Shown here piece by piece: positions 20,802 through 27,560 of a DNA stretch of 64,000 nt; position 1 is the stretch's first letter, and the number at the start of each line of letters is the position of its first letter. The notes under the pieces were generated by a model. It did not search any database. It saw nothing but the letters and a program-made list of their open reading frames with translations, and was not told the DNA's origin. The DNA comes from Sideroxyarcus emersonii (GTDB lineage: Bacteria > Pseudomonadota > Gammaproteobacteria > Burkholderiales > Gallionellaceae): NCBI RefSeq assembly GCF_021654335.1, contig NZ_AP023423.1, positions 652,001-716,000 on the forward strand, read 5' to 3'. Both the position numbers and the translations under genes were made by a program.

Positions 20802-21809
20802 TTAATCTAGGTCAGAATGCCATTTGATAGTTGTGACTTTATCTTCTTTATCAAAGATAAAAGAAACATCTTCAGGCCCATCTCCATAAGACCACTCGCC
20901 AATTATGTTATGTAGCTTCATATCTGTCCCAAGAGTCTGCTCAACTAGTTTCCTGGATGACCCGATATTCAAGTTGTATTTCACGGGCCATTTTGGGCTT
21001 GTTATGACAACGTCAGTAACCATCATTTTCTCAACATCTCCAAAATGAGCCAGATATGCAGAGATCGTCAGTCCATCGAATTGAATATCGTGAATCTCAT
21101 CCTTCATAGATGGATCATCTTTACGCGGTATTTGCCTAACACTTTCATTAATTACTTTACCAATTTGGCGCAAGCCAGTAATTCCGTGATTCATATCTCC
21201 AAACCAACCGTTGTTCAAGAATTCATAAGCACGGGCCTTGCTAACTTCCTCATCATCATTACTCTTACAATCAACTTCATTGAGCTGTACCGGTATGATT
21301 CGTTCATTGGAAATATCGAAACGCCAAGCCGCAATGACGGCTCCAGTTGCTTTATCAATTGGTTTAGTGCGAAGAGCTAAGAGAGGTGAATTATTCCAAA
21401 CACAGGGTACATCCTGTAGAGGTTCAGGCATGACAATCTTTGTTCCCATCAGCTTATTAGGCGGTACTGTTGCTATATCTACAATTAATTCCTTATGGCA
21501 ATCTTTTTGATAATCAGGATATAGACATGGTATCTGTTCTAGCTTTCGTGTTAACCAGACCATAGTTGCAGTATCTGTCGGAATTCTTGTGCTAGCTGTA
21601 TTAAATTGTCCGACTAAGTGAACCACATAAGGCGTCCCCTTTAACTCGCCGTCTCTTAGATTTTGTGATCCCAAGTTGGCATAATTTCCAGTAAAAATAC
21701 TCCCCTTATGTGGCTTCCCGTCGGACGTTTCTTTTGTGTGAACTTTCTCTGAGCATGCTCCCAAGATAAGCAGCATTGCTATCGTTGATATCCGAATCAG
21801 ACGTTTCAT
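20802..21809 (-). CDS. Orphan lipoprotein, AT-rich
   Basis: A 335-residue protein I do not recognise. The N-terminus MKRLIRISTIAMLLILGAC is a lipoprotein signal with Cys19 as the lipidation site. The mature part is soluble and mixed alpha/beta in character, and has cysteines in IPCLYPDYQKDCHK, DVPCVW and EVDCKS. Codon use is clearly AT-rich (many ATA, TTA and AAT codons) compared with the neighbouring genes, which suggests horizontal acquisition. It stands alone between repeat-derived intergenic segments. Confidence 0.7.
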   Translation of the reverse strand: MKRLIRISTIAMLLILGACSEKVHTKETSDGKPHKGSIFTGNYANLGSQNLRDGELKGTPYVVHLVGQFNTASTRIPTDTATMVWLTRKLEQIPCLYPDYQKDCHKELIVDIATVPPNKLMGTKIVMPEPLQDVPCVWNNSPLLALRTKPIDKATGAVIAAWRFDISNERIIPVQLNEVDCKSNDDEEVSKARAYEFLNNGWFGDMNHGITGLRQIGKVINESVRQIPRKDDPSMKDEIHDIQFDGLTISAYLAHFGDVEKMMVTDVVITSPKWPVKYNLNIGSSRKLVEQTLGTDMKLHNIIGEWSYGDGPEDVSFIFDKEDKVTTIKWHSDLD

Positions 21810-22232
21810 ACAGCCCCTTTTTTCAGCGCAGTCAACATTGGAGGAAGCCCGCGAATGACCGTTACTGGCCGACTTGCGACCGTTTGTCTTTGCTAACTTG
21901 CATGTCTGTTCTGCGCTCTGAAGCAGTCATCTCTAAAGTCCGAATCCTGCAATATACATACGGACAGCACAACTAAAAAGAATATCTAGGCCAAACGGCA
22001 TATTGTCCTTTGATGCCCCCTCATGTAGCGTGCGTCACTTATGCGGAACGAAGCAGACATGTGCCGACGGGATGACCGAAGGACGCCAGTCGGCCACAAG
22101 CAGACTTATACGGATGTCCGCTTTGCGGCGAGCAACCTGGCGAAATGGAGTTCAGCTGCGTCCCAACATCAGATGATGGCGAGAGGAATTCTAGAGCAGC
22201 TTGTGTTGGGCAATTAAAATAGTTTGCTCAAG
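21810..22232. other. 423-bp gene-free stretch with repeat remnants
   Basis: No credible gene here. It has degenerate repeat-like blocks: one near 21855-21930 with GACCGTTACTGGCCGA, and one near 22060-22110 with TCGGCCACAAGCAGACT, which matches the start of repeat copy A apart from one inserted base. It also holds one copy of the TCTAG-N5-ACGGCATATTGTCCTT motif (21985-22010). The base composition is lower in GC than the chromosome around it. Confidence 0.6.
21985..22010 (+). repeat. Split 26-nt motif, copy 1
   Basis: TCTAG, five variable bases, then ACGGCATATTGTCCTT. The same arrangement with the same 5-base gap occurs at 30721-30746. No plus-strand gene follows this copy. On the minus strand it is about 175 bases upstream of the lipoprotein. 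Confidence 0.55.
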
Positions 22233-23519
22233 CTATCCGATTCGCAGATGTGTTTCTTCACCAAACCACCAAAGAATTCCCCCCGACAGGAACATCGAGA
22301 CCGCCACGAACCAGAAGGCAGCCTCTACCGTACCGCTGAAATGTGCCGTGATACCGAGTCCGAGTGCGCCGATGCCGTATCCCAGATCGCGCCAGAAGCG
22401 ATAGATGCCAATGGCCGAGCCGCGCCAGTCCGGGTGTGAAATGTCGGCCACGGCAGCGGAGAGGTTCGGGTACAGCAAAGCCATGCCGAATCCGGAAACG
22501 GCGGCAGAGAGCGACCACCATGCCATGCCCTCGCCAAGCAGCATCATTGCCACACCCGCACCGCATATCCACATGCCAATGACGTTTGGCTTGTGACGAC
22601 CGATGTGATCGGACAACTTGCCCGTAAAGAACTGAGAACCACCCCAGACGAAGCCGTACACACCGACGATCCAGCCGATGTTGGGCAAGCTCAGTCCGTG
22701 CCGATAAAGGAATACCGGATAGAACACCCACACCAGCGCATCGACGAATTTCTCCACCAGTCCGGCCTGGCTGATGGCGAACAGGCGTTTGTCGCGCCAC
22801 GACACCAGCGTAAATACTTCCCACGTCGTCGGCTGCGCGCTGATGTTGGTCGGATAGCGTGGCAGTGCTCCCGTGCCGATGCCGGCCTTGTGTTTTGCCG
22901 CTTCGCTTTTCGCCCAAGGCAGCGTGTCCTTGACCCACAAAATGGTAAGCAACAACGCCAGTAAGATTGTCGTCAACCCGAATGCCAATAATCCGGTGCG
23001 CGCGCCCAGCATGGTCGCCAGATATGCAGTTATGATGCCCGCGAGTGCCAGCCCGATATAGCCAGAGAATTCATTCAGGCCGATGGTCAGGCCGCGCTGG
23101 TCGGAGCGGGTGATATCCAGCTTGGAGGTCTGCGTCATCGACCAGGTCAGCCCCTGGTTGATACCGAGCAACACCGTGGCGGCGACGATCCAGCTCCACG
23201 ACGGCGCAAAGTAAACCAGCAAGGGAATGGGCAGTGCGGCAGCCCAGCCCAGCAACAAGACCTTTTTGCGACCGATGCGCTCCGACAATCGTCCGGCCAC
23301 GAAATTGAGCGTACCTTTAACCAGACCAAATGCCACCACGAAAGCGGTCAGCAACATGAATGAGTTTTTCGGCACGCCGAACTCGGATTCGGATAGTGCG
23401 GGTACCACCGTGCGCATCATGCCGATGGTGAAACCCACCAGCATGACTTGCAGCAATTGATGCAGAAATTGGTCAAGATTGGCACGAATGCCGTGAGTCA
23501 GGTTGTGATGCGTCATCAT
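22233..23519 (-). CDS. Major facilitator superfamily transporter
   Basis: A 428-residue inner membrane protein with about 12 membrane segments. The MFS loop motif appears as GRLSERIGRKKVLLLG in the first half and GKLSDHIGRHKPN in the second. The substrate is unknown. Its start overlaps the stop of the metallo-hydrolase by one base (TGATG), placing it last in an operon with dsrE-like and persulfide-dioxygenase-like genes. A role in moving a sulfur oxyanion or related anion is a contextual guess. Confidence 0.88.
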   Translation of the reverse strand: MMTHHNLTHGIRANLDQFLHQLLQVMLVGFTIGMMRTVVPALSESEFGVPKNSFMLLTAFVVAFGLVKGTLNFVAGRLSERIGRKKVLLLGWAAALPIPLLVYFAPSWSWIVAATVLLGINQGLTWSMTQTSKLDITRSDQRGLTIGLNEFSGYIGLALAGIITAYLATMLGARTGLLAFGLTTILLALLLTILWVKDTLPWAKSEAAKHKAGIGTGALPRYPTNISAQPTTWEVFTLVSWRDKRLFAISQAGLVEKFVDALVWVFYPVFLYRHGLSLPNIGWIVGVYGFVWGGSQFFTGKLSDHIGRHKPNVIGMWICGAGVAMMLLGEGMAWWSLSAAVSGFGMALLYPNLSAAVADISHPDWRGSAIGIYRFWRDLGYGIGALGLGITAHFSGTVEAAFWFVAVSMFLSGGILWWFGEETHLRIG

Positions 23520-24250
23520 CAGCCCGCGATGTTCGCAGCAACCATCTTGTCCATCTCGGCCGGGCGAGGCGGGATTTCCTTGGTCAGGTATTCGATAAAG
23601 GCTTCCTTCTCCATCGACAATCCCGGGTTCCAGCGCTTCTCGAAGCCAATGGTCGAGCTCGGTTTACCGGATAAGCCGGCACCGCAAACACTGCCAGCCT
23701 GGTGGCCGGGAAATAGTTCGATTTCAGGGGAAAGCTGCAGCAGCTTGGAATGAAGGCTGTCATAGAGTTGGGCCGCCATTTCTTTCTCTCGCCCCAACAA
23801 ATCCGGGCGTCCGATGGAGCCCACGAACAACGTGTCTCCTGTAATAACGAACCAGGGTAACTCCCCGCGGCGCATATCCGTCACCAGCAGGCAGACGCTG
23901 TCCGGCGTATGGCCTGGCGTATGCAGCACCTCGACATTGACGTTGCCAAGATTGAGCGACTGCCCGTCGTTCAAGGGTTCAAAGTCGAATTTCACGAGCC
24001 CCTTATCGGATTCATGCAGGCAGTACGGCGCACCGACCATCTGAGCAAGCTTTCTGCCGCCGGAGTAGTGATCCGCATGGACATGGGTGTCGATGACGTA
24101 ATTGATGGTGACGTTGGCCTTCTTTGCTTCCTCGATGAACCATTCCTCATCGCCCGCGACCACATCCACGGCCATGGATTTACCCTTGGTGCCGCAGCCG
24201 AAGAAGTACGACAGTGAAGCTTCTTTCGTTGCCAATTGCTTGAAAAACAT
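23519..24250 (-). CDS. MBL-fold hydrolase, persulfide dioxygenase-like
   Basis: A 243-residue metallo-beta-lactamase-fold protein. Metal ligands are visible as H56-x-H58-x-D60-H61 (THVHADH), H114 (TPGHTPDS), D139 (TGDTLFVGSIGRPDL) and H183 (FPGHQAG). The PGHQAGSVCGAG...STIG region resembles sulfur-metabolism members such as the CstB/ETHE1-like persulfide dioxygenases, but activity is inferred. The ATG at 24250 has GGGAGAG upstream; longer in-frame starts would run into the dsrE-like gene. It is the middle gene of a three-gene operon. Confidence 0.82.
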   Translation of the reverse strand: MFFKQLATKEASLSYFFGCGTKGKSMAVDVVAGDEEWFIEEAKKANVTINYVIDTHVHADHYSGGRKLAQMVGAPYCLHESDKGLVKFDFEPLNDGQSLNLGNVNVEVLHTPGHTPDSVCLLVTDMRRGELPWFVITGDTLFVGSIGRPDLLGREKEMAAQLYDSLHSKLLQLSPEIELFPGHQAGSVCGAGLSGKPSSTIGFEKRWNPGLSMEKEAFIEYLTKEIPPRPAEMDKMVAANIAG

Positions 24251-24266
24251 AACGCTCTCCCTGAAA

Positions 24267-24617
24267 TTAAAACACCAGAACCTTGTCTGCCCACGCCGTC
24301 CACTCGGCCAATTCCGCCAAGGTACTGCGATGTGTCTGGTCGGCAATGTCGCCATCGGTTATGCCGCGCGCATCCATGCAAGTGCCGCAGATACCGATTT
24401 CGCCGTCATGCCGGCTCACGTTACCCAGCATCACCTCGACGTTGTAGAATCCTTGCGGGACTTTCTGCCCCTTGCGTGCAGCAGATGCCCCATCGCCGAT
24501 CAAGAAGACGCGGACCGAACTTCCTTCCTGCTTGGAAAGTGCTCCTGCCAGGCGCAGGCCGTTATAGGTGCGTTCGCTCCCGTAAGGAGCCTCGTTGAGG
24601 ATGAACAGAGTTTTCAT
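24267..24617 (-). CDS. DsrE-family sulfur-relay protein
   Basis: A 116-residue DsrE/TusD-like protein. MKTLFILNEAPYGSERTYNG and LRLAGALSKQ are the typical N-terminal strand and helix. The likely persulfide-carrying cysteines are C77 and C80 in IGICGTCMDARG. Family members pass sulfane sulfur between proteins in the cytosol. It is the first gene of the dsrE-mbl-mfs operon, divergent from the ArsR-rhodanese regulator, and its start lies 13 bases from the first operator-like palindrome. Confidence 0.85.
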   Translation of the reverse strand: MKTLFILNEAPYGSERTYNGLRLAGALSKQEGSSVRVFLIGDGASAARKGQKVPQGFYNVEVMLGNVSRHDGEIGICGTCMDARGITDGDIADQTHRSTLAELAEWTAWADKVLVF

Positions 24618-24629
24618 GGGTACCCCCCC

Positions 24630-24662
24630 GGAATGCATTACATTCCAACAATTGCTGGAATG
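24630..24662. promoter_or_regulatory. Operator-like array of GGAATG/CATTCC half-sites
   Basis: GGAATG-CATTA-CATTCC (24630-24646, 6-bp arms) overlaps CATTCCA-N8-TGGAATG (24641-24662, 7-bp arms), so three half-sites are phased in 33 bases just upstream of the dsrE-like start. This is the expected type of site for an ArsR-family repressor encoded next door. Confidence 0.6.
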
Positions 24663-24713
24663 ATTAAAGCACCTATTGTTTACTCATGTCAATCTGGTTT
24701 AGAGTGTTGCAAA

Positions 24714-24743
24714 TTTATTCCAATACTTAATGGACCGAATAAA
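24714..24743. promoter_or_regulatory. Second inverted repeat, at the regulator start
   Basis: TTTATTC and GAATAAA (7-bp arms, 16-base spacer) flank the start region of the ArsR-rhodanese gene, the right arm running into its ATG. The left arm continues as ATTCCAA, the same core as in the dsrE-proximal operators, which suggests autoregulation. Confidence 0.4.
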
Positions 24744-25390
24744 TGAGAGGCGGACGCAAGATCAAAGATCTGCTGTATGAGCAAGTGGCGCGGATTGGTA
24801 AGGTTTTTTCTAGTCCCAAGCGGCTAGAACTAATCGAATTGCTTTGCCAAGGCGATAAAACGGTTGAAACCTTGGCGCGGGAAGCTTCAATTAGTTTGAA
24901 GCTAGCCAGTTCGCATCTGCGCGAGTTGCGCATGGCTCGGCTGGTCGAAACCGAACGGCAGGGGAAAAATATTGTTTATCACCTTGCGGACAAATCGGTG
25001 GCCGACCTGTGGGTGCAGGTTCATATGCTGGCAGAAGAACGCCTGGTCGATTTGCAGCTGGCATTGCAGAAGATTGCGGCTCAGCCGGATGATCTGGTAG
25101 CCAATGACCGTGAGAGTCTGTTAAAGGCTGCGCGCAAGGGTGAAATTGTGGTGCTTGATGTCCGGCCGACAGAAGAATATCTAAACGCGCACCTGCCGTT
25201 TGCCCGTTCGATTCCTCTGGATGAATTGCGGCAAAGATTGTCGGAGCTGCCTAAAGACCGAGCCATCGTTGCTTATTGCCGTGGTCCTTATTGTCTGATG
25301 GCTCCGGATGCAGTCGAATTGCTCAAGCAGGAGGGCTACAAGGCTGTTCATTTGCGAGACGGTGTCGCCGAGTGGGCAGCGATCAAATAA
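24743..25390 (+). CDS. ArsR-family regulator fused to a rhodanese domain
   Basis: A 215-residue transcription factor. Residues 12-95 are an ArsR winged helix (SPKRLELIELLCQGDKTVETLA, SLKLASSHLRELRMARLV). Residues 120-215 are a rhodanese domain with active loop CRGPYC (Cys179 and Cys184). The ArsR part has a single cysteine (Cys35), unlike the two-cysteine persulfide sensors of the BigR/SqrR kind, so the rhodanese loop may take part in sensing; that is inference. It is divergent from the dsrE-mbl-mfs operon, which it probably represses. Confidence 0.88.
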   Translation: MRGGRKIKDLLYEQVARIGKVFSSPKRLELIELLCQGDKTVETLAREASISLKLASSHLRELRMARLVETERQGKNIVYHLADKSVADLWVQVHMLAEERLVDLQLALQKIAAQPDDLVANDRESLLKAARKGEIVVLDVRPTEEYLNAHLPFARSIPLDELRQRLSELPKDRAIVAYCRGPYCLMAPDAVELLKQEGYKAVHLRDGVAEWAAIK

Positions 25391-25506
25391 TTTGCATACA
25401 ATATTGCTGACGATCAACAAAAGAATATCTGCTTCCGAATAAGCGTTGACGCAAATCTGCACATAGTGAGTGACCGTTATAAGGCAGCGTATTTTGGGTG
25501 CTAAAG

Positions 25507-25645
25507 GGCCGTTGTGGGTTAGGAAGCGACACTCGAACATCATCAAAACACTGCCAGGCAATGTCCGCTTCTGAGTGATAAACGGACCTCTCCCCAACCT
25601 GCGCAAACAGCACTTCTAGCAAATCACCGCAGTCCGCTTTGGCCG
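25507..25645 (-). repeat. Dispersed intergenic repeat, copy B (inverted)
   Basis: Reads on the minus strand as CGGCCAAAGCGGACTGCGG onward and is related over about 140 bp to copy A at 20617-20756. Matching blocks include GACTGCGGTG, TTTTGATG and CTTCCTAACCC. The two copies are inverted and bracket the low-GC patch. Confidence 0.7.
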
Positions 25646-25733
25646 AGTTGGAGACGTTTGTTGAACCTGCCATCTATTCGCCACTCAGTGCTGATTCTTA
25701 TACGGCTGAACCGGCATTCCATTCATATACAGT

Positions 25734-25763
25734 TTGACATCACCGTCCTGTGCGCCCTATAGT
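25734..25763 (+). promoter_or_regulatory. Sigma70-type promoter of the radical SAM gene
   Basis: Consensus TTGACA (25734-25739), an 18-base spacer and TATAGT (25758-25763). Confidence 0.7.
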
Positions 25764-25769
25764 CGCAGC

Positions 25770-25783
25770 AGAACGAACGTTCT
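25770..25783. promoter_or_regulatory. Palindromic operator candidate AGAACG-AA-CGTTCT
   Basis: A 6-bp perfect inverted repeat with a 2-base centre sits at the expected transcription start of the radical SAM gene. It contains GAAC-N4-GTTC, the core of the Gram-positive-type LexA box. The binding protein is unknown. Confidence 0.45.
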
Positions 25784-25804
25784 GTTTGGTCGGGAATAGG
25801 GGAG

Positions 25805-26902
25805 GTGCCGGCAAAACTACCGGCGGTGCAGGATCGGGTGAAACATAAAGTAACAAAAGGGCGTGGTGCGACGCTGCAGATCGAGGGGCGCTTCGAGCAT
25901 GTTGCGCGCGAGCGTGTCGATGATGGCTGGGGCGCGGCGGATGAAGAGTTGCCGCCCTTCAGGACGACAGTGACGGCAGAAAAGGCGAGAAGCGTGATCC
26001 AGCGCCACGCTTCGCCGGACCTGCCGTTCGATCATTCGCTCAACGCTTATCGCGGATGCGAGCATGGCTGCATCTATTGTTATGCGCGGCCTTCGCATGC
26101 CTATCTGAATCTTTCGCCGGGACTGGATTTCGAGACGAAACTGTTTGCCAAGCCGGAGGCGGCAAAGCTGCTGCGCGCGGAGCTGGCGAAACCCGCTTAT
26201 CGATGTTCACCCATCGCGCTCGGATCCAACACCGATCCCTACCAGCCGATCGAACGCGAATGGAAGATCACGCGGCAGATCCTGGCGGTGCTGGCGGAGT
26301 GCAGGCATCCGCTGTCCATCGTCACCAAGTCGGCGCTGGTCGAGCGCGACATCGACCTGCTGGCGCAGCTGGCGCGCGAGGATCTGGTGCAGGTGTTCAT
26401 TTCTGTCACGACGCTGGATGCCGAGCTGGCGCGCAAGCTGGAGCCGCGCGCTGCTTCGCCGCGCCGTCGGCTGCAGGCCATCCAACGGCTGAACGAGGCG
26501 GGGGTGCCGTGCGGGGTGATGGTTGCGCCGGTGATTCCCTTCCTCACCGACGCGGAGCTGGAGAGCGTGCTGCAGGCGGCATACGAGCACGGTGCGCGCA
26601 CAACGGCATATACCTTGTTGCGGTTGCCCTACGAGTTGAAAGACCTGTTCAAGGATTGGCTTGCCGTGCATTACCCGCTGAAGGCGGAGCATGTGATGGG
26701 CCGTTTGCGCGAAATGCGCGGCGGGCGCGAGAACGATCCCAAGTTCGGTTCGCGCTTCAGCGGCCAGGGCCTGTTTGCGCAGCTGTTGTCCAGACGTTTT
26801 CACCTTGCGTGCGAACGCCTGGGCTTCAATCGCGAGCCTGTGCTGCTCGATACGTCGAGATTCATCAGGCCGAGTGCGAGCGGGCAGCAGAGCCTGTTCT
26901 AG
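25805..26902 (+). CDS. Radical SAM protein, spore-photoproduct-lyase-like (PA0069 family)
   Basis: A 365-residue radical SAM enzyme of the SPL-like family found in non-sporulating bacteria. The [4Fe-4S] cluster motif is C85-x3-C89-x2-C92 (RGCEHGCIYCYARPSH). LGSNTDPYQPIE and VFISVTTLDAEL are typical of the barrel. The substrate is unknown; DNA photolesion repair is only an analogy. The GTG start abuts an AGGGGAGG ribosome-site-like run, closer than usual, so the true start could be a little downstream. It has its own promoter and palindrome upstream. Confidence 0.85.
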   Translation: MPAKLPAVQDRVKHKVTKGRGATLQIEGRFEHVARERVDDGWGAADEELPPFRTTVTAEKARSVIQRHASPDLPFDHSLNAYRGCEHGCIYCYARPSHAYLNLSPGLDFETKLFAKPEAAKLLRAELAKPAYRCSPIALGSNTDPYQPIEREWKITRQILAVLAECRHPLSIVTKSALVERDIDLLAQLAREDLVQVFISVTTLDAELARKLEPRAASPRRRLQAIQRLNEAGVPCGVMVAPVIPFLTDAELESVLQAAYEHGARTTAYTLLRLPYELKDLFKDWLAVHYPLKAEHVMGRLREMRGGRENDPKFGSRFSGQGLFAQLLSRRFHLACERLGFNREPVLLDTSRFIRPSASGQQSLF

Positions 26903-26918
26903 CCAGGATAGGTGGGCA

Positions 26919-27029
26919 TCATTCGGGCAGGTTGATCGCATCGGCCAGCGTGATGGCCGTTATCAAGGGCATGCTGCTTTCCATCAGCCGGCAGAAAATC
27001 TCGACCAATCGGGCATGTGCTTTTTTCAT
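26919..27029 (-). CDS. Possible 36-residue small protein coupled to ihfB
   Basis: A short ORF, MKKAHARLVEIFCRLMESSM then PLITAITLADAINLPE, whose ATG overlaps the ihfB stop as ATGA. Such overlap is a sign of translational coupling, and the sequence is amphipathic with no low-complexity bias. I do not recognise it. It could be chance, since the reading frame is short and there are no homologues at hand to compare. Confidence 0.35.
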   Translation of the reverse strand: MKKAHARLVEIFCRLMESSMPLITAITLADAINLPE

Positions 27030-27313
27030 TTTGCTTCCTGGCGGCGCAGTTCCTTCAGCGCTTTCCCCGGTTTGAAGTGCGGATGGTATTTGGCGGAGAT
27101 GGCGATTTTTTCCCCTGTCTTCGGGTTGCGTCCGTTGCGCGGCTTGCGGTAATTCAGGCCGAAGCTGCCAAAGCCGCGTACCTCCACCCGGTTGCCGTTG
27201 GCGATGGTCGTTGCCAATTGCTCGATGATGATGCGCACCCCCAGCTCGACATCTTTCGCTTGCAGGTTCGGGGTTTGCTCGGCCAGTTTGATGATCAGAT
27301 CGCTGCGATTCAT
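27026..27313 (-). CDS. ihfB: Integration host factor beta subunit
   Basis: A 95-residue DNA-bending protein that pairs with IhfA in the nucleoid and at sigma54 promoters, recombination sites and replication origins. RSDLIIKLAEQTPNL, the VRGFGSFGLNYR beta arm and GRNPKTGEKI...HFKPGKALK identify IhfB rather than HU. The ATG at 27313 has AAAGGA upstream; longer in-frame starts are within the leader. The leader holds a terminator-like hairpin and, further up, a sigma54-like promoter. Confidence 0.95.
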   Translation of the reverse strand: MNRSDLIIKLAEQTPNLQAKDVELGVRIIIEQLATTIANGNRVEVRGFGSFGLNYRKPRNGRNPKTGEKIAISAKYHPHFKPGKALKELRRQEAK

Positions 27314-27334
27314 GAACGGGTCCTTTGTCCGATG

Positions 27335-27360
27335 AAAAACGGGCATCCCGGAGGATGCCC
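27335..27360 (-). terminator. Intrinsic terminator on the minus strand, in the ihfB leader
   Basis: GGGCATCC/GGATGCCC, an 8-bp perfect stem with a 4-base loop, is followed on the minus strand by G and five T. It could end the lipB transcript, but it lies only about 20 bases before the ihfB start, too close for a promoter between them. Confidence 0.8.
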
Positions 27361-27425
27361 AAAGGTGGGAAGAGACACATGAAAGTCGCAGAGAGCCTAT
27401 CCATGCAACTTTCAATCAGGGAGTG

Positions 27426-27441
27426 AGCAAGCAGCATGCCA
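27426..27441 (-). promoter_or_regulatory. ihfB: Sigma54-like promoter upstream of ihfB
   Basis: The minus strand reads TGGCATGCTGCTTGCT, matching TGGCAC-N5-TTGC except for one base and keeping the GG-N10-GC core. It is about 113 bases before the ihfB start. TGCACCA (27504-27510) and TGCAC-N5-TGGTG (27524-27538) lie 60-100 bases further upstream, resembling enhancer half-sites. Confidence 0.4.
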
Positions 27442-27560
27442 GATCGGGCAGTGCTATTTATCAACGGCTTAGCCGGGGAGTGGCGTTGCGAAATGCGGAG
27501 TACTGCACCAACAAGCGGCCCGATGCACTGCATTGGTGAGCGAGGGCGGGAGGGATGCAG

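Larger units (their letters stand above)
25391..25804. other. 414-bp gene-free stretch with repeat copy B and a promoter
   Basis: Contains the dispersed repeat copy B (25507-25645), further AT-rich sequence on its left, and a good promoter with an overlapping downstream palindrome for the radical SAM gene. No supportable gene was seen. Confidence 0.65.

Noticed and set aside
20553..20810. 85-codon ORF after the helicase gene as a protein-coding gene
   Set aside because: It coincides with a dispersed repeat, lacks a ribosome site and starts inside the helicase stop region by chance; kept as a repeat only.
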